A stretch of 64,000 nt of DNA. It comes from Paludibacter jiangxiensis. Its GTDB lineage: Bacteria; Bacteroidota; Bacteroidia; Bacteroidales; Paludibacteraceae. The notes under the pieces were generated by a model. That model ran no database searches. It saw only the letters and a list, made by a program, of their open reading frames with translations, and was not told where the DNA came from. Where the stretch lies: contig NZ_BDCR01000003.1 of the NCBI RefSeq assembly GCF_001618385.1, positions 372,001-436,000 on the forward strand. The letters run 5' to 3'. Below, in pieces: positions 55,362 through 64,000 of the stretch (the first letter of the stretch is position 1; the number at the start of each line of letters is the position of its first letter). Both the position numbers and the translations under genes were made by a program.

Positions 55362-56054
55362 ATGATTTATTCACATGAAGTAGAACAAATGTGTGTGGTA
55401 AAAAAAGGTCCTAACCACGGACCAGCTCCCATTCCTCAAGAAGGAAAATGGGTTCAGGCTAAGGAAATTAAAGATATTTCCGGTTTAACTCACGGTGTGG
55501 GATGGTGTGCACCACAACAAGGCGCTTGTAAACTAACACTGAACATCAAAGACGGTATTATCCAGGAAGCTTTGATCGAAACTATCGGTTGTTCGGGTAT
55601 GACTCACTCTGCAGCTATGTCTGCCGAAGTTCTTCCCGGCAAAACCATTCTTGAAGCATTGAATACCGACTTGGTTTGCGATGCTATCAACACTGCAATG
55701 CGCGAATTGTTCTTACAAATTGCTTACGGACGTTCTCAGTCTGCTTTCTCGGAAGGTGGTCTGCCAATCGGTGCCGGTCTCGAAGACCTGGGTAAAGGTC
55801 TCCGCAGTCAGGTAGGTACAATGTACGGTACTTTGGCAAAAGGCGTTCGTTACCTCGAAATGGCTGAAGGTTACTGCACACGCATCGGCTTGGACGAAGA
55901 CGGTGAAGTAATCGGCTACGAATTCGTTCACATGGGCAAATTCATGGATATGGTTAAGAAAGGCGTTAATGCTGCTGAAGCTTTGGAAAAAGCAAAAGGT
56001 TCGTACGGTCGCTTCAAAGAAGCTGCTAAATATATTGACCCGCGCCACGAATAA
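55362..56054 (+). CDS. NifU-like iron-sulfur cluster scaffold-related protein
   Basis: 230 residues. Cys-containing motifs VGWCAPQQGACKLTL (about 46-60), IETIGCSGMTHSAAMSAE (about 72-89, NifU-like GCSG) and LVCDAIN are visible, with a C-terminal helical region (AAEALEKAKGSYGRFKEAAKY). It is annotated in related genomes as an Fe-S cluster assembly scaffold-like protein; direct evidence is thin. Co-transcribed with the GGGtGRT protein (57-nt gap) from a consensus promoter. Confidence 0.8.
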   Translation: MIYSHEVEQMCVVKKGPNHGPAPIPQEGKWVQAKEIKDISGLTHGVGWCAPQQGACKLTLNIKDGIIQEALIETIGCSGMTHSAAMSAEVLPGKTILEALNTDLVCDAINTAMRELFLQIAYGRSQSAFSEGGLPIGAGLEDLGKGLRSQVGTMYGTLAKGVRYLEMAEGYCTRIGLDEDGEVIGYEFVHMGKFMDMVKKGVNAAEALEKAKGSYGRFKEAAKYIDPRHE

Positions 56055-56111
56055 TCTCGTGATGCAGAATGATGTATTATTAATTATTAATTTTTAATTC
56101 GAACAAAAATT

Positions 56112-57110
56112 ATGGCTTTATTTGAAAGTTACGACCGCCGTATTAACCAGGTAAATGCGGCTCTCAATCAATACGGAATCAAAGACATCGACGAAGCTAA
56201 GGCTATCTGCGATGCAAAGGGCATTGATCCTTACAAAATTTGTGAAGAAACTCAGCCTATCTGCTTCGAAAATGCAAAATGGGCGTACGTAGTAGGCGCT
56301 GCCATCGCTATCAAAAAAGGTTGCACAACTGCTGCTGATGCTGCAGAAGCAATCGGTATCGGCTTGCAATCTTTCTGCATCGCCGGTTCTGTAGCCGATG
56401 ATCGTAAAGTAGGTATCGGTCACGGTAACCTCGGCGCTCGTTTGTTGCGCGAAGAAACACAATGTTTCGCATTCTTAGCAGGTCACGAATCTTTCGCTGC
56501 TGCTGAAGGTGCTATCAAAATCGCTGAAATGGCAAACAAAGTACGTACAAATCCTTTGCGCGTTATTTTGAACGGTTTGGGTAAAGATGCCGCTATGATC
56601 ATCTCTCGTATCAACGGCTTTACTTACGTACAAACTCAGTTTGACTATGCTTCGGGTGCGTTGAACGTTGTAAAAGAAAAACCTTATTCAACAGGTCTTC
56701 GTGCTAAAGTAAAATGCTATGGCGCTGACGACGTTCGCGAAGGTGTTGCTATCATGCGCGCTGAAGGCGTTGACGTTTCCATCACAGGTAACTCAACTAA
56801 CCCAACACGTTTCCAACACCCTGTTGCAGGTACTTACAAAAAAGAATGCAACGAACTTGGCAAACCATATTTCTCTGTTGCTTCAGGTGGTGGTACAGGT
56901 CGTACTCTTCACCCCGACAACATGGCTGCTGGTCCTGCTTCTTATGGTATGACCGACACTATGGGTCGTATGCACGGTGATGCTCAGTTTGCCGGTTCTT
57001 CTTCCGTTCCTGCTCACGTTGAAATGATGGGCTTCCTCGGAATGGGTAACAACCCAATGGTTGGTGCAACCGTTGCTGTTGCCGTTGCTATCGCCGAGGC
57101 ATGCAAATAA
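56112..57110 (+). CDS. GGGtGRT protein
   Basis: 332 residues. Named after the motif SVASGGGTGRTLHPD (about 256-270), which is present intact. Other conserved strings are ETQCFAFLAGHESFAAAEGAIKIAEMAN and GFLGMGNNPMVGATVAVAVA. Cysteines (IC, CFEN, CI) are scattered. No activity is known to me for the family. It is fixed behind the NifU-like gene and the two share high codon bias, so the pair probably works as one unit, possibly in handling a metal or cluster. Confidence 0.88.
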   Translation: MALFESYDRRINQVNAALNQYGIKDIDEAKAICDAKGIDPYKICEETQPICFENAKWAYVVGAAIAIKKGCTTAADAAEAIGIGLQSFCIAGSVADDRKVGIGHGNLGARLLREETQCFAFLAGHESFAAAEGAIKIAEMANKVRTNPLRVILNGLGKDAAMIISRINGFTYVQTQFDYASGALNVVKEKPYSTGLRAKVKCYGADDVREGVAIMRAEGVDVSITGNSTNPTRFQHPVAGTYKKECNELGKPYFSVASGGGTGRTLHPDNMAAGPASYGMTDTMGRMHGDAQFAGSSSVPAHVEMMGFLGMGNNPMVGATVAVAVAIAEACK

Positions 57111-57213
57111 GAAGATTTCAGAATTCAAGATTCCAATGATTCAAGATTATCTTAAATGAGCGTCCCGAAAGAAATGGAATACTGGAATTCTCAATCTCAA
57201 AATTAGCTAATAT

Positions 57214-57250
57214 AAAACTGCCTCAGCATTCGTGCCGGGGCAGTTTTTTT
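57214..57250 (+). terminator. Terminator of the Fe-S scaffold/GGGtGRT operon
   Basis: AAAACTGCC / GGCAGTTTT (57214-57222 with 57239-57247), inner GCA-TTCG-TGC tetraloop hairpin, and a T-run. The rhodanese gene begins 15 nt later. Confidence 0.88.
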
Positions 57251-57264
57251 ATACACCAACAATC

Positions 57265-57669
57265 ATGAGTCGAATAATAACTTTCTTTACAGCCTCCATT
57301 TTGCTGTTCATTTGTGCTTTGAGCCTGAATGCACAACAAAACCAAAAAGGCAGAACCGATTTATCGGTCAGTCAGTTCAAAGAGTATCTGGCAAAAAATC
57401 CGTCAGTCACGCTGCTCGACGTCAGAACACCGGAAGAGTTTGCTGCCGGACATCTGAAAAATGCAGTCAACATCCCGGTTAACGACCCCGATTTTGACGC
57501 TAAAGTTTCAAAATTTGACAAAACCAAAGCCGTGATGGTCTATTGCCGCTCCGGGCACCGCAGTGTGGTAGCTTCCGGAAAATTACTGACACTCGGATTT
57601 GTCAGCATCCTCAACCTTGAGAAAGGTATCAACAGCTGGCAGGCAGCCGGCGAAAACGTGTTTAAATAG
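57265..57669 (+). CDS. Periplasmic single-domain rhodanese
   Basis: 134 residues from ATG at 57265. Signal peptide about 1-23 (...CALSLNAQ). The rhodanese fold has LLDVRTPEEFAAGHLKNAVNIPV (about 51-73), the active loop VYCRSGHRS (Cys about 94) and LNLEKGINSWQAAG. It may transfer sulfur or bind thiol/heavy metal species in the periplasm. It lies after the terminator of the GGGtGRT operon, so read-through or a separate promoter would be needed. Confidence 0.92.
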   Translation: MSRIITFFTASILLFICALSLNAQQNQKGRTDLSVSQFKEYLAKNPSVTLLDVRTPEEFAAGHLKNAVNIPVNDPDFDAKVSKFDKTKAVMVYCRSGHRSVVASGKLLTLGFVSILNLEKGINSWQAAGENVFK

Positions 57670-57738
57670 TTATTCAGGCAAACAGGCTATCTCTTTCGAT
57701 GATGAAATCGACGGAATAGCCCTTAAAACAAAAAGATT

Positions 57739-58635
57739 ATGTGGTTATTATTGGGTGCACTCTCTGCACTTTTATTAGGCATCTACGATGTTGCAAAAAA
57801 GGTTTCGCTTCAAAAAAACGCGGTTATTCCGGTACTTTTTTCGTCCATCGTTATTTCCTGTCTTATTTTATCTCCGCTGCCGGTATTGTCGCACTACTTG
57901 CCCGACACGATGAAAGGCACGCTGCTGTATGTTCCGCCAATGGATGGCAGAGCGCATTTTTACATCTTACTGAAATCGTTATTGGTGTTGTCTTCGTGGC
58001 TGTTTGGTTACTTCGCAATGAAGCACCTGCCCATCACAATTGTCACACCGATTGAAGCCACACGACCACTCTGGACGCTACTCGGAGCGTTGGTCATTTT
58101 TTCGGAAAGATTATCCCCTTATCAATGGATTGGAGTATCCGTAACATTGATTTCATTCTACCTTTTTTCGATGGTTGGAAAAAAAGAAGGCGTGGTTTTC
58201 CACAACAATAAATGGGTCTTTTTTATTATCTTAGCAGCGCTTACGGGAGCCGCCAGCGGACTCTATGACAAGTTTCTGATGAGAGAATTCAACCGGGTGG
58301 GAGTTCAGGTATATTACCTTTTCTACCAGGCTATTATAATGGGTATCATCACGTTGTTTCTCTGGTATCCCAAACGTAAAACATCGACGCCGTTTCAGTG
58401 GCGATATTCGATTATCGGCATTTCGGTATTTCTTACCCTGGCCGACTTCGTCTATTTCTTTGCACTCTCCGATCCCGATGCCATGATATCGCTTCTTTCT
58501 ACTGTTAGAAGAGCCGGAGTTGTAGTATCATTCTCAATCGGAGCTTTTGTCTTTAGAGAAAAGAACATTAAAGTCAAATTTATTTGTCTTGCAGGTGTCA
58601 TAACCGGCACTTTGATCTTGTTACTGGGTAAATGA
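57739..58635 (+). CDS. EamA/DMT-superfamily transporter
   Basis: 298 residues, ten hydrophobic segments in two EamA halves (GIYDVAKKVSLQ in the first; GAASGLYDKFLM in the second). FAMKHLPITIVTPIEATRPLWTLLGALVIFSERLSPYQW is the typical first EamA end. Substrate unknown; members carry metabolites or drugs. The two repeated GxYD motifs suggest a functional spot on the substrate path. No strong neighbour link. Confidence 0.9.
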   Translation: MWLLLGALSALLLGIYDVAKKVSLQKNAVIPVLFSSIVISCLILSPLPVLSHYLPDTMKGTLLYVPPMDGRAHFYILLKSLLVLSSWLFGYFAMKHLPITIVTPIEATRPLWTLLGALVIFSERLSPYQWIGVSVTLISFYLFSMVGKKEGVVFHNNKWVFFIILAALTGAASGLYDKFLMREFNRVGVQVYYLFYQAIIMGIITLFLWYPKRKTSTPFQWRYSIIGISVFLTLADFVYFFALSDPDAMISLLSTVRRAGVVVSFSIGAFVFREKNIKVKFICLAGVITGTLILLLGK

Positions 58636-58842
58636 CCGACACTAACCTGCATTTTTCAAAAACTCTTAAATGTCATACAAAGTGAACGTATTATCACGCA
58701 TATATAGTCACACGTCCATTGAATTAAAACATACACTATCAGATTGATAAATGACCTTCGTTTCAATTTGGCCGAATTACATTTTAGATACATATTTTTG
58801 GCATATTTAATACATAAAATTACCAAATAACAGTTCGAAAAG

Positions 58843-58873
58843 TTGTTTTCTGCTCCGAGAATGCTTAAAATTG
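58843..58873 (+). promoter_or_regulatory. Promoter of gdhA
   Basis: TTG at 58843-58845, 20-nt spacer and TAAAATTG at 58866-58873 (one off from TAnnTTTG). The 5' UTR would be very short (about 12 nt). Confidence 0.5.
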
Positions 58874-58891
58874 CAGCAAAAATATCACACC

Positions 58892-60226
58892 ATGGATATA
58901 GAAAAACTGATGCATTCGCTGGAAGCAAAACACCCCGGCGAACATGAATATTTGCAAGCAGTACACGAAGTGCTGTTAAGTATCGAGGAGGTTTATAACC
59001 AACACCCGGAGTTCGAAAAGGCAAAAATAGCCGAACGTCTGGTGGAACCCGACCGGATTTTCACGTTCAAAGTTCCCTGGATTGACGACAACGGCGAGGT
59101 ACAGGTCAACCTGGGTTATCGCGTTCAGTTCAACAACGCTATCGGCCCTTATAAAGGAGGTCTCAGGTTTCACTCGTCAGTCAACCTGTCTATTTTGAAA
59201 TTTCTGGGCTTCGAACAAATATTTAAGAACGCATTGACCACTCTTCCGATGGGAGGAGCAAAAGGAGGTTCGGACTTTAACCCAAGAGGCAAATCGGATG
59301 CCGAAGTGATGAGATTCTGCCAGTCGTTTATGCTGGAACTTTGGAAACACATTGGACCCGAAACTGATGTACCGGCCGGCGATATTGGCGTGGGAGCACG
59401 TGAAATCGGCTACCTGAACGGCATGTACAAAAAACTCACCAACACGGTAACCGGCGTTTTGACAGGGAAAGGTCTCGAATACGGAGGATCTTTGATTCGT
59501 CCGGAAGCTACCGGTTTTGGCGGATTGTATTTTGTACAACAAATGCTTGAAACAGCCGGCGATTCGCTGAAAGGAAAAACCGTTGCAATCTCCGGTTTTG
59601 GCAACGTAGCCTGGGGCGCTGCACTGAAAGCCAACCAGCTTGGAGCAAAAGTGATAACAATTTCCGGTCCTGATGGTTATATTTACGATCCGAATGGAGT
59701 TTCGGGAGACAAAATAGACTATTTACTTGAATTACGTGCTTCCTGCAACGACGTTGTGGCACCTTATGCCGAACAATTTGGAGCAACTTTCGTACCAAAC
59801 AAACGTCCGTGGGAAGTCAAAGCTGACATTGCGCTGCCTTGCGCAACTCAGAACGAATTAAATGAAGAAGATGCAAAACATCTGATTGCAAATGGAGTAC
59901 GCTGCGTTGGTGAAATATCCAATATGGGCTGCACCCCTGAAGCAATAGACTTGTTTATTGCAAATAAGATATTATACGGTCCGGGAAAAGCAGTCAACGC
60001 TGGAGGCGTTGCTACTTCGGGACTTGAAATGACGCAAAATGCCATGCATTTGGGATGGCCTGCCGAAGAGGTGGACGCCAAGCTTCATCAGATAATGGGA
60101 AGCATACATACCCAATGTGTACACTACGGTCGACAGCCCGATGGCTACATCAACTACATGAAAGGGGCAAATATTGCCGGATTCATGAAAGTTGCGCGAG
60201 CCATGATGGCACAAGGCGTTATTTAA
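58892..60226 (+). CDS. gdhA: Glutamate dehydrogenase (NAD(P)-dependent)
   Basis: 444 residues from ATG at 58892, typical of hexameric small-type GDH. Motifs PYKGGLRFHSSVNLSILKFLGFEQ and the catalytic Lys in LPMGGAKGGSDFNPRGKS (about Lys124), the PAGDIGVGAREIGYL stretch, and the Rossmann motif SGFGNVAWGAA (about 235-245). It links 2-oxoglutarate and ammonium to glutamate. The cofactor cannot be fixed without alignment. It stands alone, with a promoter and a terminator. Confidence 0.97.
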   Translation: MDIEKLMHSLEAKHPGEHEYLQAVHEVLLSIEEVYNQHPEFEKAKIAERLVEPDRIFTFKVPWIDDNGEVQVNLGYRVQFNNAIGPYKGGLRFHSSVNLSILKFLGFEQIFKNALTTLPMGGAKGGSDFNPRGKSDAEVMRFCQSFMLELWKHIGPETDVPAGDIGVGAREIGYLNGMYKKLTNTVTGVLTGKGLEYGGSLIRPEATGFGGLYFVQQMLETAGDSLKGKTVAISGFGNVAWGAALKANQLGAKVITISGPDGYIYDPNGVSGDKIDYLLELRASCNDVVAPYAEQFGATFVPNKRPWEVKADIALPCATQNELNEEDAKHLIANGVRCVGEISNMGCTPEAIDLFIANKILYGPGKAVNAGGVATSGLEMTQNAMHLGWPAEEVDAKLHQIMGSIHTQCVHYGRQPDGYINYMKGANIAGFMKVARAMMAQGVI

Positions 60227-60230
60227 GATC

Positions 60231-60268
60231 AAAGTCCCGGGCTTCCTCCATAAAGTCCGGGATTTTTT
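60231..60268 (+). terminator. Terminator of gdhA
   Basis: AAAGTCCCGG / CCGGGATTTT, ten pairs with one G-U, loop 16 nt, then T-run. Confidence 0.75.
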
Positions 60269-60332
60269 ATAAACCGACGGGTTTATCAGGCAAGGGTATT
60301 ATTACCATCAAATATTTTTATAAACATTAGCT

Positions 60333-62312
60333 ATGAGAACAAATCTAAGTTCACAAATTACACTGAACCGGATCCCTGAACGCTATTACCGGCCTACCGA
60401 TGCCTTCGAATTGGCTGCTTTAACGCGTTTTGAAAAGGTTCCTGTGGAAATTTTTGACGATGCTTTGCGTGGCTCTAAAAAAGTGGCTGCGGAAATTGTG
60501 GGGTTGATGAAAGAGAAAAACAGCAAGGGAGAATTGTTCGTTTTAGGCCTCACCGGCGGCAGAGCCGGCATCGAATTGTATTCGGAACTGGTACGCCTTC
60601 ACAAAGAAGAAGGGTTAAGTTTCAAAAAAGTGGCAGTAGTCAATCTTTACGAGTATTATCCATTAGTCAAAGCTATGGATAAAAGCTTCTTATCACGCAT
60701 TAAAGAGATGCTGCTCGATCACATCGACATTGATCCGGCCAATATCATTTCGCCGGATGCGACCATCGACCGTAAAGATGTGATGGCACACTGCAAAGCG
60801 TTTGAAGAAAAAATCAACGCATTGGGAGGCATTGACCTTCAGCTGTTGGGAATTGGCAGAGGAGGTAACATTGGGTTTAACGAACCTGGTTCACAACTGA
60901 ATTCTACTACCCGACTGATCATGCTCAACAGCGAATCGCGCAAGGAAGCTGCTCGCCATCTTGGCTTTTCAGAACCTCCTGTAAGCTCGATTACCTTAGG
61001 CATTGGCACAATAATGAAAGCGAAACGTATCGTATTGCTTTCATGGGGTGAAGACAAGTCGGCTGTGGTACGCACTGCTATTGAAGAACCGGCATCTGTT
61101 GCATTTCCGGCATCGTTCCTGCAACTTCACAACAACGCTTCTTTTGTCATTGACATTCACGCAGCCGGAGAATTGACCAGAATAAGCAAACCCTGGCTGG
61201 TAACTTCCTGCGATTGGGACGACAAATTAATTCGCCGTGCCATTGTATGGCTGTGCCAACAGGTAAACAAACCCATATTAAAACTGACCGACAAAGATTA
61301 TTCGGAACATAACCTTAGCGAATTACTCAACATCTTCGGATCTGCTTACAATTGTAACATAAAGATTTTCAACGATCTTCAGCATACAATTACCGGATGG
61401 CCAGGTGGTAAACCGGATGCAGACGACACGTATCGTCCGGAAAGAGCTACTCCGTTCCCTAAAAAAGTACTTGTATTCAGTCCGCACCCTGACGACGACG
61501 TAATCTCAATGGGCGGAACACTGAAACGCCTTGTAGACCAACATCACGAAGTGCATGTGGCATACGAAACGTCGGGGAATATTGCTGTAAACGATGACGA
61601 AATCATCCGTTTCCTCTCTTTTGTAAAAGGGTACATCGAAATGTTCGAACCCGACAACAAAGATCTGAAAGCACGTTACGAAATACAATCGAAGTTTCTG
61701 GTCAGAAAAGAAGGTCAAATTCCCCTTTCCGAAATATTATCCATGAAGGGCCTGATCAGACGGGGCGAAGCCAAGGCTGCCTGTCGTTATGTCGGAGTAT
61801 CTTCAAAAAATGTACATTTCCTGAATCTGCCTTTTTACGAAACCGGTACCATCAAAAAGAACCCGATTTCTCAGGCCGACATCGAGATCGTAAAAGCACT
61901 TTTACAAGAACTCAAACCTCACCAGATCTACGTAGCAGGTGACCTTGCCGATCCGCACGGAACGCACAAAGTTTGCCTTGATGCTGTACTTGCAGCCATC
62001 GACGATCTGAAAAACGAAGTCTGGTTCAAGGACTGCCGCATCTGGATGTATCGTGGTGCATGGATGGAATGGGAAATTGACCATATTGAAATGGCAGTTC
62101 CTCTGAGTCCCGAAGAACTGCGCTCGAAACGAAATGCAATTCTCAAACACCAGTCTCAAATGGAAAGTGCGCCCTTCTTAGGCAACGACGAACGCCTTTT
62201 CTGGCAACGTTCCGAAGAAAGAAACCGTGCAACGGCGGCCTTCTACAACGAATTAGGGTTGGCTGCCTACGAAGCAATTGAAGCATTCGTACGCTATATT
62301 CCTATTCAATAG
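60333..62312 (+). CDS. NagB-like / PIG-L deacetylase fusion; NagB part lacks catalytic residues
   Basis: 659 residues. The N-terminal part (about 20-330) matches glucosamine-6-phosphate deaminase. But the three key residues of E. coli NagB are changed: Asp72 falls at Tyr106 (NLYEY), Asp141 at Gly177 and His143 at Asn179 (GIGRGGNIGFNEP); Glu148 is kept (Glu184). The C-terminal part (about 378-640) is a PIG-L deacetylase with HPDDD (His385, Asp387-389) and the second His in DPHGTHK. So only the deacetylase half should be active. Bacteroidetes have this fusion widely. It is followed by a terminator. Confidence 0.9.
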   Translation: MRTNLSSQITLNRIPERYYRPTDAFELAALTRFEKVPVEIFDDALRGSKKVAAEIVGLMKEKNSKGELFVLGLTGGRAGIELYSELVRLHKEEGLSFKKVAVVNLYEYYPLVKAMDKSFLSRIKEMLLDHIDIDPANIISPDATIDRKDVMAHCKAFEEKINALGGIDLQLLGIGRGGNIGFNEPGSQLNSTTRLIMLNSESRKEAARHLGFSEPPVSSITLGIGTIMKAKRIVLLSWGEDKSAVVRTAIEEPASVAFPASFLQLHNNASFVIDIHAAGELTRISKPWLVTSCDWDDKLIRRAIVWLCQQVNKPILKLTDKDYSEHNLSELLNIFGSAYNCNIKIFNDLQHTITGWPGGKPDADDTYRPERATPFPKKVLVFSPHPDDDVISMGGTLKRLVDQHHEVHVAYETSGNIAVNDDEIIRFLSFVKGYIEMFEPDNKDLKARYEIQSKFLVRKEGQIPLSEILSMKGLIRRGEAKAACRYVGVSSKNVHFLNLPFYETGTIKKNPISQADIEIVKALLQELKPHQIYVAGDLADPHGTHKVCLDAVLAAIDDLKNEVWFKDCRIWMYRGAWMEWEIDHIEMAVPLSPEELRSKRNAILKHQSQMESAPFLGNDERLFWQRSEERNRATAAFYNELGLAAYEAIEAFVRYIPIQ

Positions 62313-62332
62313 AAAATTCTGATAAAAACAGA

Positions 62333-62367
62333 CGACCGTTTTGTATATGAGCAAAACGGTCGTTTTT
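62333..62367 (+). terminator. Terminator of the NagB-like/PIG-L gene
   Basis: ACGACCGTTT / AAACGGTCGT (62333-62342 with 62354-62363) and a T-run which overlaps the -33 box of the next promoter. Confidence 0.8.
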
Positions 62368-62394
62368 GTATACAGCACTCTTTTTGTAGCTTTG
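62365..62394 (+). promoter_or_regulatory. Promoter of the BASS transporter gene
   Basis: TTTG at 62365-62368, 18-nt spacer, TAGCTTTG at 62387-62394. 5' UTR of about 28 nt. Confidence 0.75.
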
Positions 62395-62428
62395 CAACCA
62401 CATATCACGTCCATCCACAACACCCACA

Positions 62429-63343
62429 ATGACCAGATTTTTAAAATCATACATGCTTCCCATTGCCATGTGTATTGGCATTATCTTCTATCGTTTTTTT
62501 ACAGAATTATCATTCATCACCCCTTACCTGATCTTTGCAATGCTTTTTATCACCTATTGCAAACTATCAATCAAAGAGCTCCGGTTCGAAAAATTTCACT
62601 TCTTTCTGCTGGCCATTCAGTTATTCGGGAGTATTGCTGTATATCTGACCCTGAGAGGGTTCAATCCTCTGGTTGCTCAAGGATCAATGATCTGTGTTTT
62701 AGCGCCTACAGCCACTTCCGCTGCCGTAATCACCGGCATGTTAGGGGGGAGCGTTGCGAGTTTGACCGCTTATAGCATTCTCAGCAACTTATGTGTCGCT
62801 ATATTCGCACCAATAATTTTTTCATTTATCGGAGAACACTCAAATTTCACTTTTTTCGAGTCGTTCCTCTATATTCTGAAAGAGGTATTTCCTCTGCTGA
62901 TCCTTCCTTTAGTATTCGCTTTTACATTAGAAAAACTCGCTCCTAAAGTCAAATTAAAAATACAAGCGTTGCATGGATGGTCATTCTATCTGTGGGCGCT
63001 GGCTCTTACAATTGTTGTGGGGAAAACCGTTTCGTTTATCATGAAACAGCCTGCGGATAATTATGCTGTTGAAATAATAATGGCTGCTTCTACATTTTTT
63101 ATCTGTATAGGACAATTTCTGGCAGGAAGAAAAATCGGCAAACGATATGACAAAACGGTCACGGGAGGACAAGGACTGGGACAAAAGAATACGGTGTTGA
63201 CTATCTGGATGGCATTATCGTACCTTGATCCAATCTCGTCAATAGGACCCGGAGCCTATGTTTTGTGGCAGAACATAGTTAATTCTTACCAGCTTTGGAG
63301 GAAACAACGCAGCCAGGCTCAACCCGATGATGGTCGGAGCTAA
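62429..63343 (+). CDS. BASS-family (bile acid:Na+ symporter-like) transporter
   Basis: 304 residues with about nine to ten membrane segments. LAPTATSAAVITGMLGG (about 91-107) and GLGQKNTVLTIWMALSYLDP (about 250-269) match the two crossing-helix regions of BASS proteins. Members take up bile acids, pantothenate or other organic anions with Na+. The substrate is open. Lone gene with its own promoter and terminator. Confidence 0.85.
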   Translation: MTRFLKSYMLPIAMCIGIIFYRFFTELSFITPYLIFAMLFITYCKLSIKELRFEKFHFFLLAIQLFGSIAVYLTLRGFNPLVAQGSMICVLAPTATSAAVITGMLGGSVASLTAYSILSNLCVAIFAPIIFSFIGEHSNFTFFESFLYILKEVFPLLILPLVFAFTLEKLAPKVKLKIQALHGWSFYLWALALTIVVGKTVSFIMKQPADNYAVEIIMAASTFFICIGQFLAGRKIGKRYDKTVTGGQGLGQKNTVLTIWMALSYLDPISSIGPGAYVLWQNIVNSYQLWRKQRSQAQPDDGRS

Positions 63344-63369
63344 AAAATGCAGGTATTAGAAGAAAAATA

Positions 63370-63416
63370 AAAGTGTGGAATATTCGAGTTATTCGAAATA
63401 AACCACACTTTCCTTT
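63370..63416 (+). terminator. Terminator of the BASS transporter gene
   Basis: AAAGTGTGG / CCACACTTT (63370-63378 with 63403-63411), an inner TTCGA/TCGAA stem, and CCTTTTT. Confidence 0.8.
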
Positions 63417-63417
63417 T

Positions 63418-63701
63418 TGCTTAAAAAAACTTATCCCTATCGCTGAACCTAAAATTATTAATATAAGACCACCTAGTATTATGAAAACAAAGGTATCCCG
63501 TTTACGTGAAACAGGTTGCAAAAATTGCATCAAATCATTGCATTTTTGAAACACATACTACCTTTTTGATAGATATTGTTGCGAAAATGAGACGTAAAGC
63601 CTCCTGCCTATATAAAACATCCTCCAAAATTTCAAAAAAACGGACATTTTACCGCCTCAAAATTTCCGAAATGTTTTTTAGAAAAAAAGTCAGCCCGAAT
63701 A
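63418..63701. other. Intergenic stretch before the tRNA genes
   Basis: AT-rich, about 280 bases. I see no gene and no repeat in it; small open frames have poor codon use. Confidence 0.5.
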
Positions 63702-63731
63702 TTTCCGGACTAAAAAAAATCCTTATCTTTG
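63702..63731 (+). promoter_or_regulatory. Promoter of the tRNA-Gly/tRNA-Leu genes
   Basis: TTTC at 63702-63705, 18-nt spacer and TATCTTTG at 63724-63731. The first tRNA starts 70 nt downstream. Confidence 0.6.
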
Positions 63732-63801
63732 CACCGCAAAACAGATATGCATTGAGCTTCTCAAAAGAGCTCTTTCTATTCGACAAAAAAGAACAATGAT
63801 T

Positions 63802-63874
<73 letters not shown>

Positions 63875-63883
63875 CAAAAGGAT

Positions 63884-63966
63884 GCCCGGATGGTGGAATG
63901 GTAGACACGAAGGACTTAAAATCCTTTGGCTTCACGGCTGTGGGGGTTCAAGTCCCCCTCCGGGTA
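63884..63966 (+). tRNA. tRNA-Leu (anticodon TAA)
   Basis: 83 nt with the long variable arm of a class II tRNA. Acceptor GCCCGGA/TCCGGGT (one G-U at the end), anticodon arm AAGGA-CTTAAAA-TCCTT, T arm GGGGG-TTCAAGT-CCCCC, discriminator A. Lies 9 nt after tRNA-Gly on one transcript. CCA not encoded. Confidence 0.95.
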
Positions 63967-64000
63967 CTTTAAAATAAAGGGTTTACACTATTGCGTGTAA

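Overview
The window looks like chromosomal DNA of a member of the Bacteroidales. The signs are SusC/SusD and Oar-type TonB-dependent receptors, a T9SS-sorted secreted protein, the MurF-Alr fusion, the NagB-like/PIG-L fusion, DUF4494, DUF4301 and GGGtGRT proteins, and many promoters of the Bacteroidetes TTTG / TAnnTTTG type. I cannot fix the genus from sequence alone; a Paludibacteraceae- or Dysgonomonadaceae-like lineage is a guess.

Layout. 1-2.2 kb: the 5' two thirds of an outer-membrane TonB receptor. 2.6-13 kb: housekeeping genes on + (lepA, penicillin-binding protein 1A, a TPR protein, hpt, adk, alaS). 13-16 kb: four small envelope or redox genes on -. 16-25 kb: two tandem Kup potassium transporters, a LuxR-type regulator, a beta-barrel protein, thiamine pyrophosphokinase, then metY-cysK for sulfur assimilation. 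25-34 kb: a lipoprotein, then a SusC-SusD-unknown-phosphoesterase operon on -, then an AraC/GyrI regulator. 34-37 kb: a membrane metallophosphoesterase and a split ThrE-type exporter. 37-43 kb: T9SS beta-helix protein, a 1-kb gene-poor gap, DJ-1/PfpI protein, APC permease, DNA polymerase IV. 43-51 kb: MurF-Alr, YggS, DUF4494, then a lipid-looking cluster (acyltransferase, flippase-like protein, CDP-alcohol transferase, SDR, cytidylyltransferase). 51-64 kb: DUF4301, a 47-residue zinc-ribbon protein, GH20 hexosaminidase, an Fe-S scaffold/GGGtGRT pair, rhodanese, DMT transporter, glutamate dehydrogenase, the NagB-like/PIG-L fusion, a BASS transporter, and tRNA-Gly and tRNA-Leu.

The most unusual signal is a leader of about 92-100 nt present four times (13.5, 14.2, 29.6 and 34.2 kb) ahead of four unrelated genes. 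Each copy starts with a short ORF beginning Met-Lys-Arg-(Ala/Thr)-Cys. Each has a stem whose 5' arm lies in that ORF, and a second helix that pairs an upstream CATAC-like element with the downstream start codon. The second helix changes in a compensating way between copies (CATACT/AGTATG versus CATCCG/CGGATG). Two copies sit between genes of a probable operon. This has the form of a translational attenuator or a ligand- or peptide-controlled cis-regulatory RNA, and I cannot match it to a named family. A fifth gene (Spy-like, 15.4 kb) has a different leader that also places its start codon at the edge of a long-range stem.

No CRISPR array, insertion sequence, prophage or rRNA gene was seen.
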